Below, piece after piece: positions 1 to 9,204 of a stretch of DNA of 64,000 nt. The notes beneath the pieces are model-generated. The model saw only the letters and a list, made by a program, of their open reading frames with translations, was not told the DNA's origin and ran no database searches. The stretch's first letter is position 1, and each line of letters starts with the position of its first letter. The translations under genes were made by a program, and so were the position numbers. This DNA is from Caballeronia sp. dw_19 (GTDB lineage Bacteria > Pseudomonadota > Gammaproteobacteria > Burkholderiales > Burkholderiaceae), in the NCBI RefSeq assembly GCF_018449515.1, contig NZ_JAAVUQ010000007.1, forward strand, positions 248,001 to 312,000. The letters are read 5' to 3'.

Positions 1-1
1 G

Positions 2-241
2 ACCGACGCATCGCTGATCCATCTCCCCGACGGCCAGAGCGGTTACGCCATCAACTGCAGCGGCGCCGATGCGAGCACGACATGGGCGAGTTGTTACGTC
101 CTGGCCGGCGATAAATGCGGCGCGACCGGCTACACGATCGTATCGAAGGACAACGAGGAAGGCGGACCGTCGGGCGGCAGCATCACCAACGTGGTATCGG
201 CGAATGTCAAGAACCGCTCGATGGTCATACGGTGTAACTAG
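2..241 (+). CDS. C-terminal part of an uncharacterised cysteine-containing exported protein (5' end outside window)
   Basis: The frame is open from base 2 and stops at TAG 239-241, giving about 79 residues of a protein that begins before the window. The fragment has four cysteines in a spaced pattern (INCSG, SCYVLAGDKCG, VIRCN at the very end), aromatic-glycine motifs (GYAINC, GYTIVSKDNEEGG) and a basic stretch before the final RCN. This layout resembles small secreted or lipoprotein-like hypothetical proteins that are common in Burkholderiaceae, where the cysteines would form disulfides in the periplasm. I cannot see the N-terminus, so a signal peptide or lipobox is unproven. No function is assigned. 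Confidence 0.6.
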   Translation, partial: TDASLIHLPDGQSGYAINCSGADASTTWASCYVLAGDKCGATGYTIVSKDNEEGGPSGGSITNVVSANVKNRSMVIRCN

Positions 242-265
242 AGCCCACCTGCCCTCCTGCAAACA

Positions 266-604
266 CTAGTGCGGGCTGACCTTCGAAAACACGTTCAGTA
301 CAATCACGCCCGACACGATCAGGCCCATGCCGAGCACAGCGGGCAGATCAGGGATCTGCTTGAATAACAGCGCCGCGACCAGTGTGATCAGCACGATGCC
401 GGCGCCTGACCACACGGCATAAACAATGCCGACCGGTAGCGACTTCAGCGTGAGCGAGAGCAGGTAAAACGAGATGCCGTAGCCGATCACCACGATGACC
501 GCCGGCACCAAACGCGAGAATCCTTCCGATGCCCGCAAGGCCGATGTCGCCACGACTTCAGCAACAATAGCGACCGCGAGCAACGCATAAGCGGAAGAGC
601 GCAT
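266..604 (-). CDS. Small multidrug resistance (SMR/EmrE family) efflux protein
   Basis: This 112-residue protein has the length and four hydrophobic segments of SMR transporters, which work as antiparallel dimers in the inner membrane and exchange protons for cationic drugs or guanidinium-type compounds. The membrane-embedded acidic residue of the family is present at E16 in the context [10 protein letters not shown], equivalent to Glu14 of Emr[10 protein letters not shown] segment matches the conserved third helix region. The gene starts three bases after the stop of the UPF0303 gene on the same strand, so the two are probably cotranscribed. Whether it is an Emr-type drug pump or a Gdx/SugE-type guanidinium exporter cannot be settled here; no guanidine riboswitch is evident upstream. 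Confidence 0.88.
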   Translation of the reverse strand: MRSSAYALLAVAIVAEVVATSALRASEGFSRLVPAVIVVIGYGISFYLLSLTLKSLPVGIVYAVWSGAGIVLITLVAALLFKQIPDLPAVLGMGLIVSGVIVLNVFSKVSPH

Positions 605-607
605 GGG

Positions 608-1111
608 TTACGCCTTGTCCGATGCAAACGCGAGCGCGCCTGCGTCATGCCCGAGCACCGCGCACAGCGCTTCCACCACGAACTCATGATCCTGGCGTTG
701 CGGCAGGCCCGACACGGTCACCACGCCAATCACACCCGCGCCTTTGACCGTCAACGGAAAAGCGCCGCCGTGCGAGGCGAATTCGGCGGCGGGGAGACTG
801 TATTTATCGGCGAGTGTTGCCGATGCCTGCTGGAGGCTCAAGCCGATCGCATACGAGCTGCGGCGAAAGTGCTCGACCGTGCGCGCCTTGCGCTGTACCC
901 AGCGGGTGTTATCGGGCGTGGCGCCATCGACAGAGACAAAAAACAGCGGCTGGCCGAAGGTGCGTACTTCTATGGCTATGGGCGCGCCGCGCGCCACCGC
1001 CATCTCGCGGAGTTGCGAACCGATTTGCCACGCGCGGTCCGGGTCGAAGTGCGGGAAGACCAGCGTGTGCTCCTGATGCGCGATGGTCTGGAGGTCCTGA
1101 ATGATGTTCAT
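608..1111 (-). CDS. UPF0303 / HbpS-like (DUF336) domain protein
   Basis: I take the ATG at 1109-1111 as the start (about 167 residues) because family members begin close to this point; the frame is open upstream to 1168. The protein has the GlcG/HbpS-like alpha-beta fold signature: an N-terminal helix with LVFPHFD, a central [14 protein letters not shown] strand, a conserved RRSSYAIG stretch, and the C-terminal [26 protein letters not shown] motif typical of the family. Members have been called heme-degrading domain proteins, but the activity is not established for this subgroup. It lies directly upstream of the SMR efflux gene, three bases apart, suggesting a two-gene operon. Confidence 0.8.
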   Translation of the reverse strand: MNIIQDLQTIAHQEHTLVFPHFDPDRAWQIGSQLREMAVARGAPIAIEVRTFGQPLFFVSVDGATPDNTRWVQRKARTVEHFRRSSYAIGLSLQQASATLADKYSLPAAEFASHGGAFPLTVKGAGVIGVVTVSGLPQRQDHEFVVEALCAVLGHDAGALAFASDKA

Positions 1112-1559
1112 AAGCAATGGCTTCCTGGCGAGTGAAAAGTCGAGCGACACGATCATCGGGTCGTTCAATGCCCGACACGAATTTCACAAATTGTGACATG
1201 CCTCGGGGAGAGGGCTTGTATAAGCGCGTCATTTAACTGTTCTGTGACGACTGAAATGTTTCGTCATCCGTTCGTGCGCAATTAGTCCATCGACTTATAA
1301 AGTCTTAATTCGGCTTAATTCCCGCGCCATCTCAATTTAATCGGGTCGCTAATATGTTGTTTAAATTACATCAGTAAGCTAATTAGGAGCATTCTCATTA
1401 GGGCATTCCATCTCGATAAGTAAAGTTCGAACCCTGTCCACGCAGCCATCAACGAGTCCCTCTGGATTCGGCACTGCGCTGACCCGGCATGCAGATCACC
1501 TCTGTTCAATCTGCACGTATGCGTCACGGATTCGAGTCAACTCTACGCAGGAATGCAAA
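1112..1559. other. AT-rich leader region upstream of the adhesin gene
   Basis: This 448-base stretch has no convincing gene. It is clearly richer in A+T than its surroundings, especially 1250-1400, and separates the minus-strand UPF0303 gene from the plus-strand adhesin. It probably holds the promoters of both. It contains the inverted repeat GACTT-ATA-AAGTC (1292-1304) and a direct repeat listed separately. The adhesin start is preceded by CAGGA eight bases upstream, a modest ribosome binding site. Confidence 0.5.
1304..1321. promoter_or_regulatory. Direct repeat in the adhesin upstream region
   Basis: CTTAATTC occurs twice, at 1304-1311 and 1314-1321, a 10-base spacing that puts both copies on the same helical face. 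It directly follows the small inverted repeat 1292-1304. This would suit a regulator site, but no binding protein can be named from the sequence. Confidence 0.3.
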
Positions 1560-4500
1560 ATGAATAAGGTTTATAAGTCGGTCTGGAATGAATCAATTGG
1601 TGCATGGGTGGCGGTTTCGGAGAATAGTCCGGCGCGGGGCAAATCTTCGTCAAAGAAAATAGTCGCTGCCGCGGTGCTGGTCGCCAGTGCTGGAGCGTCA
1701 TTGGATGCTATGGCAAGCGGTAACGGGACGCAGATCGGTGGTTGTGCGAACACCGATAACGCTGGTGCTACCCCCAGCTCCTCTATCGCAATCGACGGGG
1801 CAGCCCCCGGGTTTTGCGCGAATGCTACCGGAGTTAGTTCGGTCGCGATCGGATCCTCTTCTACAGCAGGCGGTGCCGGCACTGGTACAGATATAAACGG
1901 TCTTGGAGCAGGAGATTGGGATCAGACGGCATTTGGCGTGCGGACCAGCGCAACTGCACGTTCGGCCACGGCTGTGGGCAGCGACGCGGCGGCAAGCGGA
2001 ATCGCCTCGGCCGCGTTGGGATATATGGCGAGTGCATCAGGCAATTCGTCGGTTTCCATAGGCGATAGCTCCCTTGCGTCGCAACAGGCTGCTGTTGCAA
2101 TCGGCGCCCTCGCCCTTTCATCGGGCGCGCAGTCCACCGCTCTAGGATCGAACGCAACGGCATCTGCCACGGATTCGGTCGCCCTGGGTACGCTTTCGGT
2201 TGCCGACCGCGTTGGCACCGTCTCGGTCGGCAATGCCTCGACCAAGCGCCAGATCGTCAACGTTGCAGCCGGTACGCAAGCCAATGACGCCGTCAACGCA
2301 GGTCAGCTCACGCCCGTGTTGACCGCGCTTGGCGGCGCGGCCGCACTGGGAACCGACGGTTCAATCACTGCGCCGACCTATTCGATCAAAGGTACGAACT
2401 ACAACAACGTGGGCGACGCGCTGACGGCTTTGAACGCGTCCTCGAAGTATCTGTCAGCCAACGATGCAGCCACGAACAACTTGGGCGCCAAGGCTGTCGG
2501 TATTGGAAGTATCGCAATTGGCGGAAACGCCGTTGCCGACAGCACGGGCGGCCTGGATGCAGCACTCGCCATTGGCTCGGACTCGGTCGCGGTCACTAGA
2601 TCCACGGTTATCGGTCCAGGCGCGACAGCGACTGCCAGCAATACGGTCGTCCTCGGCACGTATTCCATCGGCGATCGTGCAAACACTGTCTCTGTCGGCA
2701 GCGCGTCGATCAAACGTCAAATCGTCAACGTCGCAGCAGGCACGCAAACCAACGACGCCGTTAACATCGGCCAGCTCACCCCTCTTGTGACAGCCCTTGG
2801 CGGCGCGGCCGCACTGGGAACCGACGGTTCAATCACTGCGCCGACCTATTCGATCAAAGGTACGAACTACAACAACGTGGGCGACGCGCTAGCGGCACTC
2901 GCCGCCAGTTCGGGCACTTCCGGCAAGTATTTTCACGTGAACTCCACGCTTGCCGATTCGTCGGCGACGGGAACCGAATCCGTTGCGATCGGCGGAGCGG
3001 CTGCCGCAAACGCCAACGGCGATATTTCGATCGGCGCACACGCCACGTCTACTGGTAGCGGCGATCCCGCAGCATCGGCCATTGCTATCGGCTCTAATGC
3101 TTCAGCCGGTACGGTGCAAGCAGTCGCACTCGGCACTTCCGCTTCCGCCAGCATGAATGGCGACGTTGCTATCGGCACGCTCGCGCAAGCGACGGGTACC
3201 GGCTCATATGGTTCCGCCACGGCAGTGGGTTTCGCGAGCATCGCGGACGGGAAACAGGCTTCCGCTTTGGGTTACCGGGCGACGGCAACGGGCGCAAATT
3301 CGGTCGCGCTGGGCTCACGCTCGGTGGCGGACGCTGACAACACGGTATCGGTCGGTTCTTCCAGCCTCCAGCGCAAAATCGTCAACGTCGCGGCAGGCGC
3401 GCAAGCCAACGACGCCGTCAACGTCAGCCAGCTTCAAAGCGTCACGGCCCTGCTGGGCGGCGGCGCCACCCTCAAGAGCGACGGCACCGTAACGGCTCCG
3501 TCATACAGCGTTGCCAGCACGACCTTCAATACGGTAGGCGACGCTATCACCCAGATCGATACCGAACTGAGCAACAAGGTCGCCTACGATACAACCAACA
3601 AAGCGCACATCACATTGGGCGGCGTGGGCACCACGAACCTCGTCACGATTTCGAACGTGAACGCAGGGGCCTTGTCCGCGAGCAGCACAGACGCGGTCAA
3701 CGGTTCGCAACTGAATTCAACGAACCAGAACGTGTCGACTCTTCAAACGTTCGCCACCAATATCAACAATGGTGGCGGCGTCAAGTACTTCCACACGAAC
3801 TCGACGCTCGCCGATTCAGTCGCGACGGGCGCGGATTCGGTCGCCGTTGGCGGCGCGGCGAATGCATCGGCTAAGAACGCAGTAGCACTCGGTTCGAACT
3901 CGGTCGCCGATCGCGATAACTCGGTGTCCGTCGGCGCTGCAGGCAAGGAACGTCAGATCACCAACGTGGCAGCGGGCACGGCATCTACCGACGCAGTCAA
4001 TGTCGGCCAATTGACTGCCGTATCGCAGAACGTCACGAATCTCGACAGCTTCGCAGTCAAGTACGACACCAACACCGACGGCACGCCGAACTACCAGAAG
4101 GTCACGCTCGGCGGTGCCGGCGCTACGAAGCCGACCACACTCACCAACCTGACAATCGGCGACCTGAGCTCGACCAGCACGGACGCGATCAACGGCTCGC
4201 AACTGTACTCGACCAACCAGCGCGTGGGCTCGCTCGAGACGTTCGAAAGCAATATCAACAACGGCGGCGGCATCAAGTACTTCCACACGAACTCGACGCT
4301 CGCCGATTCAGTCGCGACGGGCGCGGATTCGGTCGCCGTTGGCGGCGCGGCGAATGCATCGGCTAAGAACGCAGTAGCACTCGGTTCGAACTCGGTCGCC
4401 GATCGCGATAACTCGGTGTCCGTCGGCGCTGCAGGCAAGGAACGTCAGATCACCAACGTGGCAGCGGGCACGGCATCTACCGACGCAGTCAATGTCGGCC

Positions 4501-5918
4501 AATTGACTGCCGTATCGCAGAACGTCACGAATCTCGACAGCTTCGCAGTCAAGTACGACACGAACGCCGATGGCACGCCGAACTACGAGCAGATCACGCT
4601 CGGCGGCACCGCAGCAACGAAACCCACGTTGCTCACAAATCTTGCCACCGGTAAATTGGCCGATGACAGCACGGACGCGGTGAACGGTTCGCAGTTGTAC
4701 GCGACCAACCAGAACGTGGCCGCACTCCAGGACTTTACGAACAACGTCAACAACGGCGGCGGCATCAAGTACTTCCACACCAACTCCACGGTTGGCGATT
4801 CATCGGCAACGGGTACGGATTCGGTGGCGATCGGCGGTGCGGCTCTGTCGTCGGGTAAGAACTCGGTAGCACTCGGTTCGAACTCGGTAGCGGATCGGGA
4901 CAATACGGTATCGGTCGGCGCAGCGGGCAGCGAACGTCAGGTCACCAACGTGGCGGCTGGTACGGCATCCACGGATGCGGTCAACGTCGGGCAACTCAAC
5001 GCGGTATCGGGCAGCGTCACGTCGCTTGGCGCAAGCGCGATCAAGTACGACAACAACGCCGACGGGACGCCGGACTACTCCAACGCGACGCTTGGCAACG
5101 GCAATGCCGGCACCGCGCTGCACAACGTTGCTGCAGGCACAGGCAGCATGGATGCGGTCAACCTGGGTCAGGTGAACGACCTGATCGGTCAGGTCACCAA
5201 CATTGCGAACGGCGCATATAACCCGCTCTTCTCCGCCGACGGCGACCGCGACACGGAAATCGCGACAGCCTCCGGCACCCACTCGGTGGCATCGGGCGCA
5301 AACGCGATGGCATCCGGTGTGAACGCCGTTGCGTCCGGCGCTACATCAGTGGCTAGCGGCGCCAACTCGGTCGCGGTCGGTTCGAACGCATCGGCCACGG
5401 CAAACAACGCAGTTGCGGTGGGCGCGAATGCATCGGCTACGGCGAACAATGCGGTCGCGTTGGGCGCGGGCTCGGTGGCGGATCGTGCCAACGCCGTGTC
5501 AGTGGGTACGACAACGGCTGGCGGTCAGCGTCAGATCACGAACGTCGCAGCCGGCACGGACGGCACCGATGCCGTCAACGTGAACCAGATGCAGCAGTCG
5601 GTGAGCACAGGTGTGAAGTCGGCCAACGGTTACACGGACGCGCTTCGCTCCGACATGAACAGCGGCCTGTCGCTGGCGAACAACCACATCAACAGCGTCG
5701 GTGCGATGAGCAGCGCGATGGCGATGATGGCAGGCAGCGCGGCAGCGGTCGCCGACAAGGACAATCGCTTCGCGGCCGGTACGGGTGTGTATCGTAACAA
5801 GGCGGCAATCGCGGTCGGTTTCCAGAAGCGCTTTGGCACCAACATGGTCATCACGGTCGGCGGCTCGACGACCGGCGAAGAATCCACGGGAGGCGCAGGC
5901 TTCGCGTTTGGATTCTAA
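1560..5918 (+). CDS. Trimeric autotransporter adhesin (YadA/Hia-like, ESPR signal)
   Basis: This 1452-residue protein is a type Vc secreted surface adhesin. It opens with an extended signal peptide region (MNKVYKSVWNESIGAWVAVSE, then basic residues and a hydrophobic stretch ending near AMASG). The body consists of many YadA-head-type heptad/14-mer repeats (SVAIG, AVALGS, SVADRDNTVSVG) alternating with neck motifs of the form RQITNVAAGTxxTDAVNVGQL. The end has a coiled-coil stalk (about 1340-1385) and an anchor of about 75 residues (NRFAAGTGVYRNKAAIAVGFQKRF to final GFAFGF), which trimerises into the outer-membrane barrel. It is a single-gene unit with its own terminator. Exact internal duplications are listed separately. 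The binding target is unknown. Confidence 0.95.
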   Translation: MNKVYKSVWNESIGAWVAVSENSPARGKSSSKKIVAAAVLVASAGASLDAMASGNGTQIGGCANTDNAGATPSSSIAIDGAAPGFCANATGVSSVAIGSSSTAGGAGTGTDINGLGAGDWDQTAFGVRTSATARSATAVGSDAAASGIASAALGYMASASGNSSVSIGDSSLASQQAAVAIGALALSSGAQSTALGSNATASATDSVALGTLSVADRVGTVSVGNASTKRQIVNVAAGTQANDAVNAGQLTPVLTALGGAAALGTDGSITAPTYSIKGTNYNNVGDALTALNASSKYLSANDAATNNLGAKAVGIGSIAIGGNAVADSTGGLDAALAIGSDSVAVTRSTVIGPGATATASNTVVLGTYSIGDRANTVSVGSASIKRQIVNVAAGTQTNDAVNIGQLTPLVTALGGAAALGTDGSITAPTYSIKGTNYNNVGDALAALAASSGTSGKYFHVNSTLADSSATGTESVAIGGAAAANANGDISIGAHATSTGSGDPAASAIAIGSNASAGTVQAVALGTSASASMNGDVAIGTLAQATGTGSYGSATAVGFASIADGKQASALGYRATATGANSVALGSRSVADADNTVSVGSSSLQRKIVNVAAGAQANDAVNVSQLQSVTALLGGGATLKSDGTVTAPSYSVASTTFNTVGDAITQIDTELSNKVAYDTTNKAHITLGGVGTTNLVTISNVNAGALSASSTDAVNGSQLNSTNQNVSTLQTFATNINNGGGVKYFHTNSTLADSVATGADSVAVGGAANASAKNAVALGSNSVADRDNSVSVGAAGKERQITNVAAGTASTDAVNVGQLTAVSQNVTNLDSFAVKYDTNTDGTPNYQKVTLGGAGATKPTTLTNLTIGDLSSTSTDAINGSQLYSTNQRVGSLETFESNINNGGGIKYFHTNSTLADSVATGADSVAVGGAANASAKNAVALGSNSVADRDNSVSVGAAGKERQITNVAAGTASTDAVNVGQLTAVSQNVTNLDSFAVKYDTNADGTPNYEQITLGGTAATKPTLLTNLATGKLADDSTDAVNGSQLYATNQNVAALQDFTNNVNNGGGIKYFHTNSTVGDSSATGTDSVAIGGAALSSGKNSVALGSNSVADRDNTVSVGAAGSERQVTNVAAGTASTDAVNVGQLNAVSGSVTSLGASAIKYDNNADGTPDYSNATLGNGNAGTALHNVAAGTGSMDAVNLGQVNDLIGQVTNIANGAYNPLFSADGDRDTEIATASGTHSVASGANAMASGVNAVASGATSVASGANSVAVGSNASATANNAVAVGANASATANNAVALGAGSVADRANAVSVGTTTAGGQRQITNVAAGTDGTDAVNVNQMQQSVSTGVKSANGYTDALRSDMNSGLSLANNHINSVGAMSSAMAMMAGSAAAVADKDNRFAAGTGVYRNKAAIAVGFQKRFGTNMVITVGGSTTGEESTGGAGFAFGF
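2328..2890 (+). repeat. Exact 95-bp direct repeat within the adhesin head
   Basis: Bases 2328-2422 and 2796-2890 are identical, 468 bases apart (a multiple of three). They encode the LGGAAALGTDGSITAPTYS segment and the residues after it. The copies lie in otherwise diverged repeat units, which suggests recent in-frame duplication or gene conversion. Confidence 0.9.
3781..4561 (+). repeat. Exact 289-bp direct repeat within the adhesin passenger
   Basis: Bases 3781-4069 and 4273-4561 appear identical, 492 bases apart (164 codons). The repeat covers a KYFHTNSTLADS block, head motifs, the KERQITNVAAGTAST neck and part of the following VSQNVTNLDSF stalk. Identity at synonymous positions indicates recent duplication, so this allele is likely prone to length change by homologous recombination. 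Confidence 0.92.
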
Positions 5919-5969
5919 GCAACGTCTCAGCAGCTTGGACGCGTAGTTAAAACACGCGTAGTTAAAACG

Positions 5970-6012
5970 CTCGGCGGCACATCTCTCTAATGAGATGCGC
6001 CGCCGAGTTTTT
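5970..6012 (+). terminator. Rho-independent terminator of the adhesin gene
   Basis: CTCGGCGGC-A-CATCTC, loop, then GAGATG-C-GCCGCCGAG followed by TTTTT (6008-6012). It is preceded by a tandem GCGTAGTTAAAAC duplicated at 5941 and 5955. The hairpin lies 51 bases after the adhesin stop. Confidence 0.85.
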
Positions 6013-6167
6013 ATATACGCTCAACAGTGTGTGAGGCAATGTCGTGCGCTTGTGCCCCACACTTACTCACAGTGTCTTGAGCACTTGAACGCGACGAGCG
6101 TCGACCTCCCTCATCAGCCAATGCTGTGCACGATCAGTAACCAAAGCGAAGCAACATGACAAACATG

Positions 6168-6196
6168 TTGCACTGCAATCAACGTTGTCTTATAAT
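6168..6196 (+). promoter_or_regulatory. Sigma-70 promoter of the initiator tRNA gene
   Basis: TTGCAC (6168-6173), 17 bases, TATAAT (6191-6196), then the tRNA 5' end six bases later. A perfect inverted repeat CAACATG-ACAAA-CATGTTG (6152-6170) overlaps the -35 element. Confidence 0.8.
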
Positions 6197-6202
6197 CTTT
6201 TT

Positions 6203-6279
<77 letters not shown>

Positions 6280-6296
6280 AGGATTAAAAGTCAAAA

Positions 6297-6318
6297 GCCC
6301 GGTTCTCCGGGCTTTTTT
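6297..6318 (+). terminator. Rho-independent terminator of the tRNA gene
   Basis: GCCCGG-TTCT-CCGGGC followed by TTTTTT (6313-6318), 17 bases after the tRNA CCA. Confidence 0.9.
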
Positions 6319-6491
6319 CATTTCAGACACGCGTGTTGTTTCCAGCATGCTTGCCCCGTGACCAAGGGGTTGTGTCCAGTGCCGCAATACGCGCAATACG
6401 TCGCAGCAGTTGCAACGCAAGCGCACAAATTGCCCCTTCCACGCGTGGCATAATCGACGGCTCAACCGCTCTGGTAGTCAACGTCAGCCCC

Positions 6492-6878
6492 ATGCGCCGT
6501 CGCCTCGTCCGCAAGTTCGGCAGCCTCATCGGATTGCTTGCAATCCTGATGACTGCGCTCGCTCCAGCGGTGTCGCAAGCGCTTGCCTCCGGCGCGCAGC
6601 CCGAGACAATCCTGAGCGCGTTCTGCTCGGCGGGTTCCCAAGCCGCACAGGCCGGCACGAATCATCCCATCCCTTCGCAGCACTCCGCCGCAGGTCATTG
6701 GGACGCGTGCGGTTACTGCAATCTCGCGGCGCATTCACCCGCGGCGCCACCTTGCGCAGGCGCATATCAAGCACGCGCGACATCGGGGCCTCTACCCTAT
6801 AACACCCGTGCCCAGGTCTTCCCTCCTTATGCACCTGTCTTCGCTGCACAGCCTCGTGCTCCGCCAGTCTTCGTCTGA
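6492..6878 (+). CDS. DUF2946 family protein, first gene of a copper-handling operon
   Basis: I use the ATG at 6492 (128 residues). The frame is open upstream to 6333, but family members start with a short basic segment and a signal-like helix, here MRRRLVRKFGSLIGLLAILM. The signature of the family is visible: a histidine-bearing centre followed by HWDACGYCNLAAH, a CxxC with flanking histidines that could bind copper, and a proline-rich tail. Its role is not established, but it commonly sits beside copper resistance or copper chaperone genes. Here it is 67 bases before copC on the same strand and probably cotranscribed with it. It should be anchored to the inner membrane and face the periplasm. 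Confidence 0.75.
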   Translation: MRRRLVRKFGSLIGLLAILMTALAPAVSQALASGAQPETILSAFCSAGSQAAQAGTNHPIPSQHSAAGHWDACGYCNLAAHSPAAPPCAGAYQARATSGPLPYNTRAQVFPPYAPVFAAQPRAPPVFV

Positions 6879-6945
6879 TTCTTCTTCGCACAGCCGGTAC
6901 TCAGCATTCGCGTCACCCGGATCGACAGGATCAAACAGGATCAGC

Positions 6946-7317
6946 ATGAACACGTCCCTCGCAAGCATGATCAAGCATGGCGGGCTTACCGCCCTGCTTC
7001 TCGCCACCGCACAACTCGCTTTTGCGCATGCGCATCCGACGCAGCAAACGCCCGCACCCGATGCGACCGTCGATGCACCACATGAAGTAGCCATCGATTT
7101 CACGGAAGGTCTCGAACCGGCATTCAGTACCCTGACCGTGGTCGATGCAGCCGGCAAGCAGGTCAACAACGCGAAATCGGCTGTCGATGTGAACAACAAG
7201 AAACATATGAGCGTCGCGCTCGGCGATCTCAAGACGGGTGCTTATCAAGTGGAATGGACAGCCGTGGCCGACGACGGCCATCGTACGCAAGGCCATTACC
7301 TGTTCAACGTAAAGTGA
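6946..7317 (+). CDS. copC: Periplasmic copper-binding protein CopC
   Basis: The 123-residue product starts at ATG 6946, preceded by CAGGA. It has a signal peptide (to LAFA, residue 27), and the mature N-terminus would be HAHP, giving the N-terminal histidine that ligates Cu(II) in CopC proteins. The remainder is a beta-sandwich with [20 protein letters not shown] near the start and the conserved C-terminal [14 protein letters not shown], whose Asp and His complete the Cu(II) site. There is no fused CopD domain. It is seven bases upstream of the PCu(A)C gene, so the two proteins are likely made together and may pass copper in the periplasm. Confidence 0.92.
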   Translation: MNTSLASMIKHGGLTALLLATAQLAFAHAHPTQQTPAPDATVDAPHEVAIDFTEGLEPAFSTLTVVDAAGKQVNNAKSAVDVNNKKHMSVALGDLKTGAYQVEWTAVADDGHRTQGHYLFNVK

Positions 7318-7324
7318 GCTCACT

Positions 7325-7771
7325 ATGAAAACCAACACACTGATTCACGCAGGTTTGCTGTCCGTATGCGCCCTGGCGGCGTCCAGCGCACAAGCCGCAA
7401 CGCTCGAAGCGCACGATTGCTGGATCCGTTCCATGCCGGCAAACCTGCCGTCGTCGGGCTACTTCGTGGTATCGAATAACGGCGATAAACCCGCCACGCT
7501 CACCGGCGCCGAAACGCCCGCGTTCGGCATGGCGATGCTGCATAAATCGACGAGCAACGGCAGCACATCGACCATGTCGATGGTCGAATCCGCCGAGGTG
7601 CCCGCGCACGGTACGCTCGCGTTCGCCCCGAGCGGTTACCACCTGATGCTCGAGGATGCACCCAAGCCTGTGAAAGTCGGTTCCACGATCCCGTTGAAAC
7701 TGACGTTCGCGGATCAGTCGAGCATCGAGACGACATGCGCGGTGAAACCAGCGTCTACGTTAGGCAAATAA
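7325..7771 (+). CDS. PCu(A)C family periplasmic copper chaperone
   Basis: The 148-residue exported protein (signal to about residue 25) carries the exact family copper motif H-X10-M-X21-H-X-M: H73, M84, H106 and M108 fit this spacing. Known members deliver Cu(I) to the CuA site of cytochrome oxidase, sometimes via Sco proteins. Expression with DUF2946 and CopC suggests a small periplasmic copper-handling unit, either for oxidase assembly or for protection. The operon ends in a strong terminator 22 bases downstream. Confidence 0.92.
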   Translation: MKTNTLIHAGLLSVCALAASSAQAATLEAHDCWIRSMPANLPSSGYFVVSNNGDKPATLTGAETPAFGMAMLHKSTSNGSTSTMSMVESAEVPAHGTLAFAPSGYHLMLEDAPKPVKVGSTIPLKLTFADQSSIETTCAVKPASTLGK

Positions 7772-7793
7772 CTTCGCGGCAGTAACAAAAAAA

Positions 7794-7829
7794 GGCGCGC
7801 CGCAATCGGATTGCGGCGCGCCTTTTTTT
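7794..7829 (+). terminator. Strong bidirectional terminator after the copper operon
   Basis: GGCGCGCCGCAATC pairs with GGATTGCGGCGCGCC, followed by seven T (7823-7829). Seven A precede it, so it also works for the minus-strand J-domain gene ending at 7851. Confidence 0.93.
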
Positions 7830-7850
7830 GCTTTGCCTTCGCAAAAACGA

Positions 7851-8978
7851 TCAATACGGCATATCGTCGAAAGGATCCATTACCGCCTCACGCCGCACTT
7901 GCTTTAGCCAAAGCTTGAGCTGCTTGATGTCTTCAAACGCGAGCAGATCCCGCTCCAGCGCATGCACGCTTTCCCGAAGCGCGGCCATGTCACTCACCAG
8001 ATCGCGCACGATCACGCCCGGAGAGACCATAGCAAATGGCTCGATTCCATAGCTATGTTTGAAATTACCTTCGACGTGAGCGATCTCCTGATCCAGTTCG
8101 TCGATCTGTTCCTTCAAAATCTTGTTGTAGTGCTTTAACCGGTCTTCACTGATGTTGTTGATCGCGTGCTGATCGATGTGTTCAAGTTCCAACTGAAGTT
8201 CCAGCAACTGCAGCAGATTGTTGTTGCTGTAGGCTTTATTCACGCGTTGCATCAGCGCCGTTTTCCGTTCGCGCTCCTGCGAATCGGACTCACGATCGGG
8301 ATGCAAGGCACTAGCCAGTTTGCGGTACAACTCTCGAATAGACAGGCTGATCTGTGCCTGCTCGGCTTCCTCGCGCGCCTCTGCGGCAATCTGCTTGGCC
8401 GTCTTTTTCCGCTTGGCGCGACGCTCTTCCTGAGCCTCGTTTTCAGCGGACTCCTGCGCCTCGCGCTGCTCCATCTCTTGTTGCACACGACGCAACAAGT
8501 CTTCAGGCGAGCTCATGTCCACATCGTCGCCCAGCTCGACACCGAGCATGCGTTCCATCACCAGTTTCATGTCGTCCAGTTCGGCGGCGGCCTCAAGGTC
8601 GTAATCGGACTGGCTGTGCTTGTTGTATAGCGCCTTTAATTGCGCATCGTCGCGTTGCGCAGCAAGACTACCCGCCAGGTCAACGATCAGGTCCGACACC
8701 AGACGGCGTTCCGTCTTGGTCAGTCCCTTCTGGTCGCACGCCTGATCGAGACGATGCACCATCTTGACCTGCAAATCACCGAGCGTCTGCTCGAGCGGCG
8801 TAAACTCATTGACATATTTCTGATGGAAAGCGGGCACGGCCGCTTCCCACGCACTCAGCCGGGCACGCCGTTTTTCAATCTGTTTGATCAGCGTATTGAA
8901 CGCCTTCTGTCCCTTGGACAGACTAGGTTTGTCGTGATCCGCGGCAATGCCAACGGATTTGACGCTCGTCTTCGTCAT
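7851..8978 (-). CDS. J-domain-containing protein, long coiled-coil
   Basis: Two ATGs are possible. GGAGG (8990-8994) lies only two bases from the outer ATG (8985-8987) but 11 from the inner one (8976-8978), so I favour the inner start, giving 375 residues. The protein is highly charged and helical, with a KRKKTAKQIAAEAREEAE coiled coil before a J-domain-like segment: IRELYRKLASALHPDRE with the HPD tripeptide at about residues 226-228. HPD stimulates the ATPase of DnaK-type chaperones. The J domain is internal rather than N-terminal, and no G/F region or zinc finger follows, so it is a type C co-chaperone-like protein of unknown client. It is monocistronic. Confidence 0.7.
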   Translation of the reverse strand: MTKTSVKSVGIAADHDKPSLSKGQKAFNTLIKQIEKRRARLSAWEAAVPAFHQKYVNEFTPLEQTLGDLQVKMVHRLDQACDQKGLTKTERRLVSDLIVDLAGSLAAQRDDAQLKALYNKHSQSDYDLEAAAELDDMKLVMERMLGVELGDDVDMSSPEDLLRRVQQEMEQREAQESAENEAQEERRAKRKKTAKQIAAEAREEAEQAQISLSIRELYRKLASALHPDRESDSQERERKTALMQRVNKAYSNNNLLQLLELQLELEHIDQHAINNISEDRLKHYNKILKEQIDELDQEIAHVEGNFKHSYGIEPFAMVSPGVIVRDLVSDMAALRESVHALERDLLAFEDIKQLKLWLKQVRREAVMDPFDDMPY

Positions 8979-9152
8979 GGCGTGCATATCCTCCGATTGA
9001 TAGAAAAACGCGCGTTTCGTATTTTAACCAAGGCTCGTTGCGACCGCCCCGGCTTTTTGGTCGCGCGAGCGTGCAGGAGCACGGCAGGCTCGATGTTCGA
9101 ACGCGGCGGCGCTAGTCAGACAAGTCCGGCGTCAGCATGGCGGCCTATAAAG

Positions 9153-9187
9153 GCCGCTACGGGCTGCGTCACGTCCGTAGCGGCTTT
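9153..9187 (-). terminator. Hairpin downstream of the PBP1A gene
   Basis: GCCGCTACGG (9153-9162) pairs with CCGTAGCGGC (9175-9184). The flanking T-runs are short on both strands, so termination may be weak. It lies 20 bases past the end of the minus-strand PBP gene. Confidence 0.55.
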
Positions 9188-9204
9188 ATGTATATCCAAC
9201 CCGC

